From JBOFFC01 sp051648405 (GTDB taxonomy: Bacteria > Planctomycetota > Planctomycetia > Pirellulales > Lacipirellulaceae), in NCBI GenBank assembly GCA_051648405.1, contig JBOFFC010000154.1:1-30890 (forward strand): 30,890 nt of DNA, read 5' to 3'. A program made the position numbers and the translations under genes. How positions within the stretch are numbered: position 1 is the stretch's first letter; each line of letters begins with the position of its first letter. Positions 24,328 through 30,890 of the stretch are shown in pieces. The notes below the pieces were generated by a model. The model searched no databases and was not told where the DNA came from. It was given only the letters and a program-made list of their open reading frames with translations.

Positions 24328-25761
24328 ATGCCCACCCCCGCGATCCCCGGCTTCACGACCCCCGAGTGGGTCAAGCACGCCGTCTTCTACCAAGTCTTCC
24401 CCGACCGCTTCGCGCGCGGCTCGCGGATGGCCCACCCGCCAGGGCTGCGGTTCCAGGAGTGGGGCGCCGCGCCCACGCCGAGCGGCTACCAAGGGGGCGA
24501 CCTCTACGGCGTCGCCGAGAAGCTCGACTACTTGGTCGACCTGGGGATCGACGCGCTCTACTTCACGCCGATCTTCGCGTCGGCCTCGAACCACCGCTAC
24601 CACACCTACGACTACCTGCGCGTCGATCCGCTGCTGGGTGGCGACGACGCGCTGCGGTTCCTCCTCGACGAGGCGCACGCCCGCGGCGTGAGGGTGGTGC
24701 TCGACGGGGTCTTCAACCACACGGGGCGCGGCTTCTGGGCCTTCCACCACATCCTCGAGAACGGCGGCGACTCGCCGTACCTCGACTGGTTCCACGTCCA
24801 CGACTGGCCGCTGAACCCCTACCCGCGCCGACGGCAGAAGCCGAACTACTCGTGCTGGTGGAACCTGCCCGACCTGCCGAAGCTCAACACCGACTCCCCC
24901 GCGGTGCGCGAGCACATCTTCCACGTTGCGAAGCACTGGCTCGACTTCGGGATCGACGGCTGGCGGCTCGACGTTCCGGGCGAGATCGACGACGACGCGT
25001 TCTGGCAAGAGTTCCGCCGCGTGGTGAAGGGGGCGAACCCCGAGGCCTACATCTGCGGCGAGATCTGGCACGAGGCCCGGCGTTGGCTCCAGGGGGATCA
25101 GTTCGACGCGGTGATGAACTACGTCTTCACGGGGCCGACGATCGGGTTTTGCGCGCCCCGGACGCTCCGTCGAGAGTTCCACCATCCCAACTTGCCGCTC
25201 AAGCCGCTCGACGCCGCGGCTTACGCGGCGAAGCTGACGGCCATGTACGGCCTCTACTGCCCGGAGGTGAACCACGCCCAGATGACGATGCTCGACAGCC
25301 ACGACATGCCGCGACTCGATTGGCTGACGCGCGACCGCGCGGCGCAGAAGCTGTGCGTGCTGTTGCAGATGACGACCCCCGGCGCCCCGTGCGTCTACTA
25401 CGGCGACGAGGTGGGCGTCACCGGTGGGGTCGATCCCGACTGCCGCCGCGCGTTCCCGTGGCACGACGAGGCGAGCTGGGACCGCGAGCTACTCGACTTC
25501 TACCGCGCGGTGGTCAAACTCCGTCGCGAGCACCAGGTGCTGCGGACGGGGGGCTTCGAGGTGGTCCACGCCGAAGGAGAGGTCTTCGCCTTCCGGCGCA
25601 CGCTCGGCGACTCGCAGGCGATCGTCGTTGTCAACGCGGGGGGAAACGCGCTCGAGCGGGCGCCTGTCGATGGTTTCGACGAAAACGCTTGGCGGCGAGT
25701 CTGGCCCGAGCAAGGCGGTAACGGTGTCGCAGGTCGCGCGGGCGCCGTCTTTGTCCGTTAG
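24328..25761 (+). CDS. GH13 alpha-amylase-family enzyme, neopullulanase/cyclomaltodextrinase-like
   Basis: This 477-residue enzyme has the conserved GH13 regions in order: LDGVFNHTG (about 125-133), PDLPKLNT (181-188), GWRLDVP (211-217) with nucleophile Asp215, CGEIWHEA (243-250) with acid/base Glu245, and LDSHDMPR (322-329) with Asp326. The (P)KLNT fifth region is typical of the neopullulanase/maltogenic amylase subfamily (GH13_20), which acts on alpha-1,4 and some alpha-1,6 bonds of maltodextrins. It lacks the N-terminal CBM34-type domain usual in those enzymes, which explains the shorter length. No signal peptide is seen, so it is probably cytoplasmic. The gene follows the GH26 gene after a repeat hairpin. 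Confidence 0.92.
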   Translation: MPTPAIPGFTTPEWVKHAVFYQVFPDRFARGSRMAHPPGLRFQEWGAAPTPSGYQGGDLYGVAEKLDYLVDLGIDALYFTPIFASASNHRYHTYDYLRVDPLLGGDDALRFLLDEAHARGVRVVLDGVFNHTGRGFWAFHHILENGGDSPYLDWFHVHDWPLNPYPRRRQKPNYSCWWNLPDLPKLNTDSPAVREHIFHVAKHWLDFGIDGWRLDVPGEIDDDAFWQEFRRVVKGANPEAYICGEIWHEARRWLQGDQFDAVMNYVFTGPTIGFCAPRTLRREFHHPNLPLKPLDAAAYAAKLTAMYGLYCPEVNHAQMTMLDSHDMPRLDWLTRDRAAQKLCVLLQMTTPGAPCVYYGDEVGVTGGVDPDCRRAFPWHDEASWDRELLDFYRAVVKLRREHQVLRTGGFEVVHAEGEVFAFRRTLGDSQAIVVVNAGGNALERAPVDGFDENAWRRVWPEQGGNGVAGRAGAVFVR

Positions 25762-25779
25762 CGTAAGCCCCGCCGCGCC

Positions 25780-26229
25780 TCAGGGCGCGGGGCCGATGAT
25801 CGTGATCTCGTCGTACCCGTCGAGCACGGTGGTCATCATCTGCGGGTCACGCGGCAGGAGCTGCCCCGTGACGCAATCGACGATCAGGTCGAGCTCCTCC
25901 ATCACGATGGCGCCGATCAGCGCGTCCTCGCGCCCTGGCTCGATCACGGCCGAGAAGACCGACTCGCGGCCGCAGAGCGTGATCGACACGTTCTTGATGA
26001 CGGAACGCTCTCGCGTGCTGCCGTCGGCGTAGCGCGTCTTCGCCCGCCACGACTCGGGGAGGCCCAGCGCGCCCATCGCCGCCTGCGGCAGCACCACGTG
26101 CGCGGCGCCAGAATCGACGATGCCGTCTAGTTCGAAGCGGCGCACGGCGGAAGCCGCTAGATGGCCGGCCTGCGACAACGTTAGGTCGATGTTGTTGGCG
26201 AGTTGCATCCGCATCGAGAAGCTCCCCAT
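25780..26229 (-). CDS. clan AA (retropepsin-like) aspartic protease
   Basis: A 149-residue soluble protein with a single retroviral-type aspartic protease domain. The catalytic motif is VDSGA at 38-42, followed by the hydrophobic VVLP. The second hallmark is LIGAIVMEELDLIVD at about 104-118, which packs the active-site loop. Such domains work as dimers. Substrates are unknown for most bacterial members. GGAG with 8-nt spacing precedes the ATG. The gene lies 98 nt after lepA on the same strand, separated by a strong hairpin. Confidence 0.85.
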   Translation of the reverse strand: MGSFSMRMQLANNIDLTLSQAGHLAASAVRRFELDGIVDSGAAHVVLPQAAMGALGLPESWRAKTRYADGSTRERSVIKNVSITLCGRESVFSAVIEPGREDALIGAIVMEELDLIVDCVTGQLLPRDPQMMTTVLDGYDEITIIGPAP

Positions 26230-26284
26230 CGCGAGCTCCGTCGGACTCTTCGATTGTACACCGCCGGTGGAAGTCGCACGGCAA

Positions 26285-26313
26285 TTCGCCCCGGGTCAGT
26301 GACCCGGGGCGAA
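26285..26313 (-). terminator. strong palindrome after lepA
   Basis: TTCGCCCCGGGTCA, one base, then TGACCCGGGGCGAA form a near-perfect 29-bp palindrome 14 nt past the lepA stop. A second small inverted repeat (GGGGCGAATCGCCC) lies between it and the stop. No T tract follows, as often in high-GC genomes. It probably limits read-through into the protease gene. Confidence 0.7.
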
Positions 26314-26327
26314 AGGGGCGAATCGCC

Positions 26328-28223
26328 CTATTTCCGCTCGTCCTCGCCCGTCTCGAGCACCGCCAGGAACGCCTTCTGCGGGATGTCGACCTGGCCGATC
26401 GTCTTCATCCGCTTCTTGCCTTCCTTTTGCTTCTCCCACAGCTTGCGCTTGCGGCTGATGTCGCCCCCGTAGCACTTGGCGGTGACGTTCTTGCGCATCG
26501 CGCTGATCGTCTCGCGGGCGATCACCCGCGTGCCGATCGCGGCTTGGATCGGGACCTCGAACATGTGCCGCGGGATCTCTTCCTTGAGCTTCTTGATGAC
26601 CGCCCGACCGCGGTTGTCGGCGTCGCGACGGTCGCAGACGATCGACAGCGCATCGACCCGTTCCCCCTTGACCAGGATGTCGAGCCGCACCAGGTCCCCC
26701 TTCTGGTAGTCGCGGATCTCGTAGTCCATCGTCCCGTAGCCGCGGGTGATGCTCTTCAGCCGGTCGTGCATGTCGTACACGACCTCGGCGAGGGCGATGT
26801 CGTAGACCAGCATCGCGCGGGTGGGGGAGAGGTACTCCTGGCGGACGAACTCGCCGCGGCGGTCGGCGCACAGCTTCATGATCCCGCCGATGTACTCGGT
26901 CGGGAGCACGTAGCTCACGCGTACGATCGGCTGTTGGAACTCCTCGATGTCCCCCACGTCGGGGACGCGCGTCGGCGTGTGGACCTCGAGCCATTCGCCG
27001 TCGGCCGTCTTGATCTTGTAGGTGACGTTCGGCGCGGTCTGCACGAGGTCCATGTCGGACTCTCCCTCGAGCCGCTGCTGGATGATCTCCATGTGCAGCA
27101 GCCCCAGGAACCCGCAGCGGAAGCCGAAGCCCAGGGCGTCGGACGTCTCGGGCTCGAACACGAAGCTGGGGTCGTTCACTTGCAGCTTGGCGAGCGCCTC
27201 GCGCAGCGCCTCGAAGTCATGACCGTCCGACGGGTAGAGCCCGCAGAAGACCATCCGCTTCGGCTCTTGGTAGCCGGGGAGCGCCTCGGCCTGCTTGCCG
27301 GTCGCGACCGTGATCGTGTCGCCGATGTGGACGTTCCCCAGCGACTTGATGTTGCAGATCAGGTACCCGACCTGACCCGCCGAGAGCGTGCCGCACGGCG
27401 TGCGCCGCGGCGTTTGCTGGCCGACCTCGAGCACGTCGTGGACCGAGCCGGACTGCACGAAACGGATCCGCTGCCCCTTGGTCACGGTGCCGTTCATCAT
27501 GCGGATGTAGGTGATCGCGCCGCGGAACTCGTCGTAGACGCTGTCGAACACCATCGCCTGGAGCGGCGCCTTGGGGTCCCCCTCCGGCGGCGGGACGCGC
27601 TGGATGATCGCGCCGAGCACCGCCTCGCACCCCAGGCCCGTCTTGGCGCTGCAACCCAGCGCCTGCGAGGCGTCGATTCCCAGGGTCTGCTCGATCTCGG
27701 CCTTCACCTCGTCGGGGCGGGCGTGGACCAGGTCGATCTTGTTGAGGACCGGCACGATCTCGAGGTTGTGCTCGACCGCGTTGTAGGCGTTGGCGACCGT
27801 CTGCGCCTCGACCCCCTGGAAGGCGTCCACCAGCAGCACGGCGCCCTCGCAGCAGGCGAGCGAACGCGAGACCTCGTACTGGAAATCGACGTGCCCCGGC
27901 GTGTCGATCAGGTTCAGCTCGTACTGCTTCCCCTGGTAGGCGTAGCGCATGCTCACGGCGCGGGCCTTGATGGTGATCCCGCGCTGGCGCTCGAGGTCCA
28001 TGTCGTCGAGGAGCTGCTCCTTCATCTCGCGCTTGCTGACCGTGCCGGTGACCTCCAGCAGGCGGTCGGCGAGCGTGCTCTTGCCGTGGTCGATGTGGGC
28101 GACGATCGAGAAGTTGCGGATCATCGCCGGCTCGGTCGGCCGGTCGGCGCCCTTCTTCTTCTTGGGTGCCTCGGCCTCGGAGGGAGGGGTCGGCGCGGGG
28201 GGAGTGCTGGGGGCGTTGGCCAT
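26328..28223 (-). CDS. lepA: elongation factor 4 (LepA), translational GTPase
   Basis: A 631-residue translational GTPase that acts on the ribosome. The G motifs are clear: AHIDHGKST (42-50), DTPGHVDF, NKID and SAKTG. The C-terminus KQKEGKKRMKTIGQVDIPQ is the LepA-specific RNA-binding tail. The family is about 600 residues and normally starts at about IRNFSIVAHIDHG. Here a Pro-rich and Lys-rich 33-residue extension precedes that point if translation starts at the ATG 28223 (MANAP). The alternative ATG at 28124 (MIRNF) gives the standard length. Neither has a good Shine-Dalgarno sequence, so the extension is uncertain. Confidence 0.96.
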   Translation of the reverse strand: MANAPSTPPAPTPPSEAEAPKKKKGADRPTEPAMIRNFSIVAHIDHGKSTLADRLLEVTGTVSKREMKEQLLDDMDLERQRGITIKARAVSMRYAYQGKQYELNLIDTPGHVDFQYEVSRSLACCEGAVLLVDAFQGVEAQTVANAYNAVEHNLEIVPVLNKIDLVHARPDEVKAEIEQTLGIDASQALGCSAKTGLGCEAVLGAIIQRVPPPEGDPKAPLQAMVFDSVYDEFRGAITYIRMMNGTVTKGQRIRFVQSGSVHDVLEVGQQTPRRTPCGTLSAGQVGYLICNIKSLGNVHIGDTITVATGKQAEALPGYQEPKRMVFCGLYPSDGHDFEALREALAKLQVNDPSFVFEPETSDALGFGFRCGFLGLLHMEIIQQRLEGESDMDLVQTAPNVTYKIKTADGEWLEVHTPTRVPDVGDIEEFQQPIVRVSYVLPTEYIGGIMKLCADRRGEFVRQEYLSPTRAMLVYDIALAEVVYDMHDRLKSITRGYGTMDYEIRDYQKGDLVRLDILVKGERVDALSIVCDRRDADNRGRAVIKKLKEEIPRHMFEVPIQAAIGTRVIARETISAMRKNVTAKCYGGDISRKRKLWEKQKEGKKRMKTIGQVDIPQKAFLAVLETGEDERK

Positions 28224-28508
28224 CGACGAACGGTCAAACAGGGCGGGGACGCGGGGGACTCGCGGTGGTCGGCGCTCGCCAGACACCCCCTGCGGGGGGC
28301 CGAACGGGCCGCCAAACAACGAACCGCTCATTTGACCCCGCCACCACCGGCGGCGGAAGAGCGAAGGGGGGGGCGGACGTCAGGGGAAGGGAGATAGGGG
28401 GGATGACGCGGAGAGGAGGGGGATGGGGGTCTGGCACTACCCACTCCGACGGCTGGCAGTCCTCGGGGGAAGCGACGGGACGCACCTGGTCCCGTGCGCG
28501 GGTGACGC
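28224..28508. other. spacer between antitoxin and lepA
   Basis: These 285 nt hold no credible gene. A hairpin (ACGGGAC and GTCCCGT, 28475-28495) lies 13 nt past the antitoxin stop and may end that transcript. I looked here for a PIN-domain toxin and found none. A frame overlapping the antitoxin stop (GTGA at 28509-28512) encodes only Pro-rich low-complexity sequence. Confidence 0.5.
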
Positions 28509-28754
28509 TCACCGCTCGCGGTCTTCGCGAAGGAGTTCGGTCGAGTCAGAGAACGTACGACCCGCGAGCCGTTTCTGGTGCTGGTCGAGCAGGTGCAGGA
28601 ACTCCTCCTTGCTCATCGTGGCTGGGCTCGACGGCACCGCGGCTTCGATGGTCCGCCGTACCTCTTCCTCAAGCGAGCGGCCGTTCAACGTAGCCCGAGC
28701 CCTGAGCCGTTCGACAACGGCGTCGTCGAGTCCGTCGATCCGGATGTCGGTCAT
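28509..28754 (-). CDS. FitA/VapB-type ribbon-helix-helix antitoxin, apparently orphan
   Basis: This 81-residue protein matches FitA-like antitoxins of VapBC/FitAB systems. The N-terminal strand and helices form a ribbon-helix-helix DNA-binding fold (TDIRIDGLDD...RLRARATLNGRSLEEEVR, about 2-33). The C-terminus ends DSTELLREDRER (70-81), the typical segment that docks into the PIN toxin. The frame is open further upstream, but the ATG at 28754 gives the normal family start. The expected toxin gene is absent on both sides, so it is either orphaned by deletion or acts on a toxin elsewhere. It lies downstream of the effector-like gene on the same strand, 125 nt away. Confidence 0.85.
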   Translation of the reverse strand: MTDIRIDGLDDAVVERLRARATLNGRSLEEEVRRTIEAAVPSSPATMSKEEFLHLLDQHQKRLAGRTFSDSTELLREDRER

Positions 28755-28879
28755 GGGGATGCTTTCGGTGGCGTGGGCTGGGGACGAAGCCGTGAGGTGC
28801 CGCCCGCAGCGAGGGGCCACAAAAGCTTGCCCCGGGTCCGCTGGGACCTTCGCTACACGATGTGGCTCGCCCGACCGCG

Positions 28880-30010
28880 CTACGCTTTGCTGCTGACAAT
28901 CGACCCGTTGGCTGGTTGCCCCGAGAGGATCGCCATGTACGACTGAGCAGACAAACGGGTATCCCACGCCGCCTTTATGTGATCAGTCAATCGCGGCAAA
29001 TCGTTCTGAATGGCCGATGACCACAACGTTGAGCTATACGTCAGAACGCGCATCATGTTATCGACATCAAAGATCCTGTCGGTGCCGTCAGCTCTGATTA
29101 GTGCAACGGGCAGCTCCTTCGCGATGCGGATGCCCAACTCGAACAGCACGTTTGGATTGTGGTCAGTGATGTCAGCAATCACCAAATCGGAGCGCAGCAG
29201 TTGTTGAATGATTGTTGACTGAATGATGTCGCTTCCTCGCTGCTCAGACGTCTTTATGGCGAAGCCCGCAGCGTTTCCGGCTGGGGTGATCAGTCGTTCG
29301 AGCAGCTCGTTGAAGTACCCGGTGGGTCGTTGCGGCTCCTTGCTCTTCTCTGCGAAGGGCATAATCACGAACGCTGTTCTCTCGAACTTTCCTTCGGCTT
29401 TGCCAACAACCCGAATACGCCCGTCGGTGGAGTCGTCGGTTGACGGAACGTAGGCATCGGCGTCAAGGCCTTTCTCGATGCCCAGAGTCTCGCAGTTACG
29501 AAGAAACAGCCTCACGAATTCGTCGTGTAGCTCCTGCGCCAGACCAAACTTCTCACGCAGCACGCTCTCAAGATACTTCCGCTCCGGAAACTCCGAACCG
29601 CCATAGTGTTCGTGGACCCGCTTGAACAAGTCAATCGAGAGAAAAGCCTTGACCTTGTCAGCGCGCTCCTGGTCGGCGGTTTCTGGATAAGCGATTCGCC
29701 GCCCGAGCGCCGACGACTCGATCTCGGGCGACGTGTATGTGCCAACGGTCAACCCGAAGGATTGGGACGCTCGACATAGCTGCTGGAACTTCACCGTCCG
29801 GACGTTCGTGTAGCCAAGAGCATCAGCGACCTGACTGGTGTCCCAGGGATTTCCGTTGTTCTTGTCTCGAATGGCGAACAGCACCTTCAACGCCTCTTCG
29901 AGCGACACCTGCGGATACGCCCGCTCTAGATACTGCCGCTTGTCCGCGCCGTTAGAGCTCGAGGCGGTCTGCTTTGCAGGTTGCTTGGATACGGACTTCT
30001 TCTTTCCCAT
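28880..30010 (-). CDS. putative winged-helix plus nucleoside deoxyribosyltransferase/TIR-like protein
   Basis: This 376-residue protein is not recognised as a named gene. Residues 1-25 are basic and disordered. Residues about 30-105 look like a helical DNA-binding (winged-helix) domain: SLEEALKVLFAIRDKN, SQVADALGYTN and a following strand region. A helical linker follows (about 110-190). Residues about 210-350 resemble nucleoside 2-deoxyribosyltransferase/TIR-like Rossmann domains: FVIMPF (214-219), DLVIADITDHNPNVLFELG (275-293) with candidate catalytic Glu291, and a final strand-helix segment. Such domains hydrolyse or bind NAD or nucleotides in several bacterial defence systems. The DNA is poorer in G+C than its neighbours (29/60 at 29041-29100 and 28/60 at 29161-29220, against 46/60 at 27541-27600), suggesting horizontal transfer. 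The ATG has AGGAA 6 nt upstream and TATAAT 54 nt upstream. A defence role is inference. Confidence 0.8.
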   Translation of the reverse strand: MGKKKSVSKQPAKQTASSSNGADKRQYLERAYPQVSLEEALKVLFAIRDKNNGNPWDTSQVADALGYTNVRTVKFQQLCRASQSFGLTVGTYTSPEIESSALGRRIAYPETADQERADKVKAFLSIDLFKRVHEHYGGSEFPERKYLESVLREKFGLAQELHDEFVRLFLRNCETLGIEKGLDADAYVPSTDDSTDGRIRVVGKAEGKFERTAFVIMPFAEKSKEPQRPTGYFNELLERLITPAGNAAGFAIKTSEQRGSDIIQSTIIQQLLRSDLVIADITDHNPNVLFELGIRIAKELPVALIRADGTDRIFDVDNMMRVLTYSSTLWSSAIQNDLPRLTDHIKAAWDTRLSAQSYMAILSGQPANGSIVSSKA

Positions 30011-30063
30011 CTGATGTTCCTCTGCACGGTTGCAAAGCCCAAGGACTGTTCCGACCGGAGCGG

Positions 30064-30069
30064 ATTATA
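30064..30069 (-). promoter_or_regulatory. perfect TATAAT -10 box
   Basis: On the minus strand TATAAT lies 53 nt upstream of the ATG of the effector-like gene. No good -35 is found at 16-18 nt. A perfect -10 is rare in this GC-rich window and fits a foreign gene carrying its own promoter. Confidence 0.5.
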
Positions 30070-30110
30070 CAGATTGTGGAACGTCGATTGGTGCTGTTCC
30101 GCCGGTCTGC

Positions 30111-30202
30111 GGTACCAAGCAGCGAGTGGTCGGGCACTACGTTGGGCTCGCGACGCCGAGCAAGCTTGGTACCCACGGCACACTGGGGGCAAGCCCGCAG
30201 TG
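30111..30202. repeat. two adjacent REP-like hairpins
   Basis: GGTACCAAGC (30111-30120) is repeated inverted as GCTTGGTACC (30164-30173). Right next to it, CACTGGGGGC and GCCCGCAGTG (30181-30202) form a second stem with one G-G mismatch. The 256-nt gap 30011-30266 contains these, the promoter and the 10-bp repeat, and no gene. Confidence 0.7.
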
Positions 30203-30231
30203 GCACCCACGAATCTATCCTCCCTCATCCT

Positions 30232-30261
30232 ATCTGCGTTCATCCGTGTTCATCTGTGGTT
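30232..30261. repeat. 10-bp phased direct repeat
   Basis: Three units in 10-bp register: ATCTGCGTTC, ATCCGTGTTC and ATCTGTGGTT. They match the right arm of the repeat at 24266-24295. The array ends 5 nt before the stop codon of the ROK kinase. Confidence 0.8.
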
Positions 30262-30266
30262 CCCCC

Positions 30267-30890
30267 TTACCCCGCCAGCTTCCTCGCCCGCGCTACGCCA
30301 GCGGCGCCGATGTAGCCCGCCCGGCCCCCCAGCTCGGCGAACTCGATCACGAGCTTGTCGCGCAGGCTCGATATCAGCCGCGGCTTCGCTTGGGCGCGGA
30401 TCTCGGCGAGGAACTTTTCGCCGAGGGGGTGGCCGGCGCCCCCAAACGTCATCGAGCCGCCGATTGCGATCGCTTGCGGATCGACCGTGTGGACCACCGT
30501 CACGATGCCGATCGCCAGCAGCTTGGCGGTCCGCAGGATGATCCCCATCGCGACTTCGTCCCCCGCCTCCGCGGCGTTGGCCACCAGCAGCGGCGTCAGC
30601 TCCTCTCCCCCTTCGACGGCGTCGCGGAGTGAGGTCTCTACGAACTGGTCGGCCAGCGCTCGGCGCACCTGGTGCACGACACCGTAGCTGCCGCACCACC
30701 CTTCGAGCGTGCCGCGCACGCCGAGCGAGTTGAGCGGGGCGTCGTCGGCCGAGTCGATGATGATGTGGCCGATCTCGCCGCCGCAACTGTGGGCCCCGTC
30801 GATCAGCTTGTCGTCGAGGATGATCCCGCCACCGACGCCGGTCCCGAGCGTGACCATCACCAGGCTGTCGTACTTGGCGCCGGCGCCCGC
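30267..30890 (-). CDS. ROK-family sugar kinase (glucokinase-like), partial
   Basis: The gene runs off the right end of the window, so its N-terminus is missing; 207 residues are visible. The ATP-binding motif MVTLGTGVGGGII and the catalytic-domain segment GGEIGHIIID are typical of ROK kinases. The later VDPQAIAIGGSM is also a family feature. Members usually phosphorylate glucose or N-acetylhexosamines at C6. The zinc-binding motif CxCGxxGCxE is degenerate here: the sequence reads NSLGVRGTLE, so all three cysteines are replaced by Asn, Leu and Thr. The substrate is therefore uncertain. Confidence 0.9.
   Translation of the reverse strand, partial: AGAGAKYDSLVMVTLGTGVGGGIILDDKLIDGAHSCGGEIGHIIIDSADDAPLNSLGVRGTLEGWCGSYGVVHQVRRALADQFVETSLRDAVEGGEELTPLLVANAAEAGDEVAMGIILRTAKLLAIGIVTVVHTVDPQAIAIGGSMTFGGAGHPLGEKFLAEIRAQAKPRLISSLRDKLVIEFAELGGRAGYIGAAGVARARKLAG

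Noticed and set aside
28234..28512. PIN toxin overlapping the antitoxin stop
   Set aside because: The frame has a GTGA overlap as in toxin-antitoxin pairs, but its product is Pro-rich, about 92 residues long and lacks the PIN acidic residues and the usual N-terminal LLDTN-type motif.
30111..30173. tRNA gene from the long stem near 30111
   Set aside because: The stem is 10 bp, too long for an acceptor arm, with no T-loop (GTTCRA) and no anticodon arm.

Overview
The window reads as chromosomal DNA of a high-GC planctomycete, most likely of the order Pirellulales. This is inference from content, not a database match. The supporting traits are a secreted glycosidase carrying both dockerin-type repeats and a VPEP C-terminal sorting signal, a Tat-exported Gfo/Idh/MocA oxidoreductase, a cmk-plsC-rpsA cluster, glycine/methionine-rich pilus-type proteins and many weakly spaced ribosome binding sites.

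Layout. 1-3612 (minus strand): cytidylate kinase, a PlsC-type acyltransferase and ribosomal protein S1, in that transcriptional order. 4048-13735 (plus): a four-gene secretin operon. It holds a PilM protein that continues into a PilN-like membrane part, two single-pass membrane proteins full of Gly/Met-rich repeats, and a large PilQ/GspD-type secretin, closed by a strong intrinsic terminator. 13814-13967: arrays of 7-bp repeats. 14107-14751: a DUF423 membrane protein fused to a SlyX domain. 14764-14923: a 160-bp MITE-like element. 15070-17258: a DUF485 protein and an ActP-like sodium/solute symporter, with overlapping ATGA. 17319-18773 and 18894-21308 (minus): the Tat oxidoreductase and an MMPL/RND exporter. 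21436-22386 (minus) and 22509-24218 (plus): a divergent pair, a phosphodiester-glycosidase-domain protein and a CBM-GH26-dockerin-PEP-CTERM mannanase-like enzyme. 24328-25761: a neopullulanase-like GH13 enzyme. 25780-28223 (minus): a clan AA aspartic protease and LepA (EF-4).

28509-30261 looks acquired. It carries an orphan FitA-type antitoxin and a lower-GC gene that joins a putative winged-helix domain to a nucleoside deoxyribosyltransferase/TIR-like domain, flanked by short repeats. The window ends inside a ROK-family sugar kinase (30267-30890, minus).

The strongest candidates for something undescribed are the winged-helix/NDT-like protein (possible defence or nucleotide-signal effector), the PilM-PilN cis fusion within a Gly/Met-rich secretin operon, and the DUF423-SlyX fusion. 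Several repeat families may also deserve attention: 7-bp arrays, 10-bp helically phased repeats, a MITE and REP-like hairpins. No rRNA, tRNA or CRISPR array was recognised.
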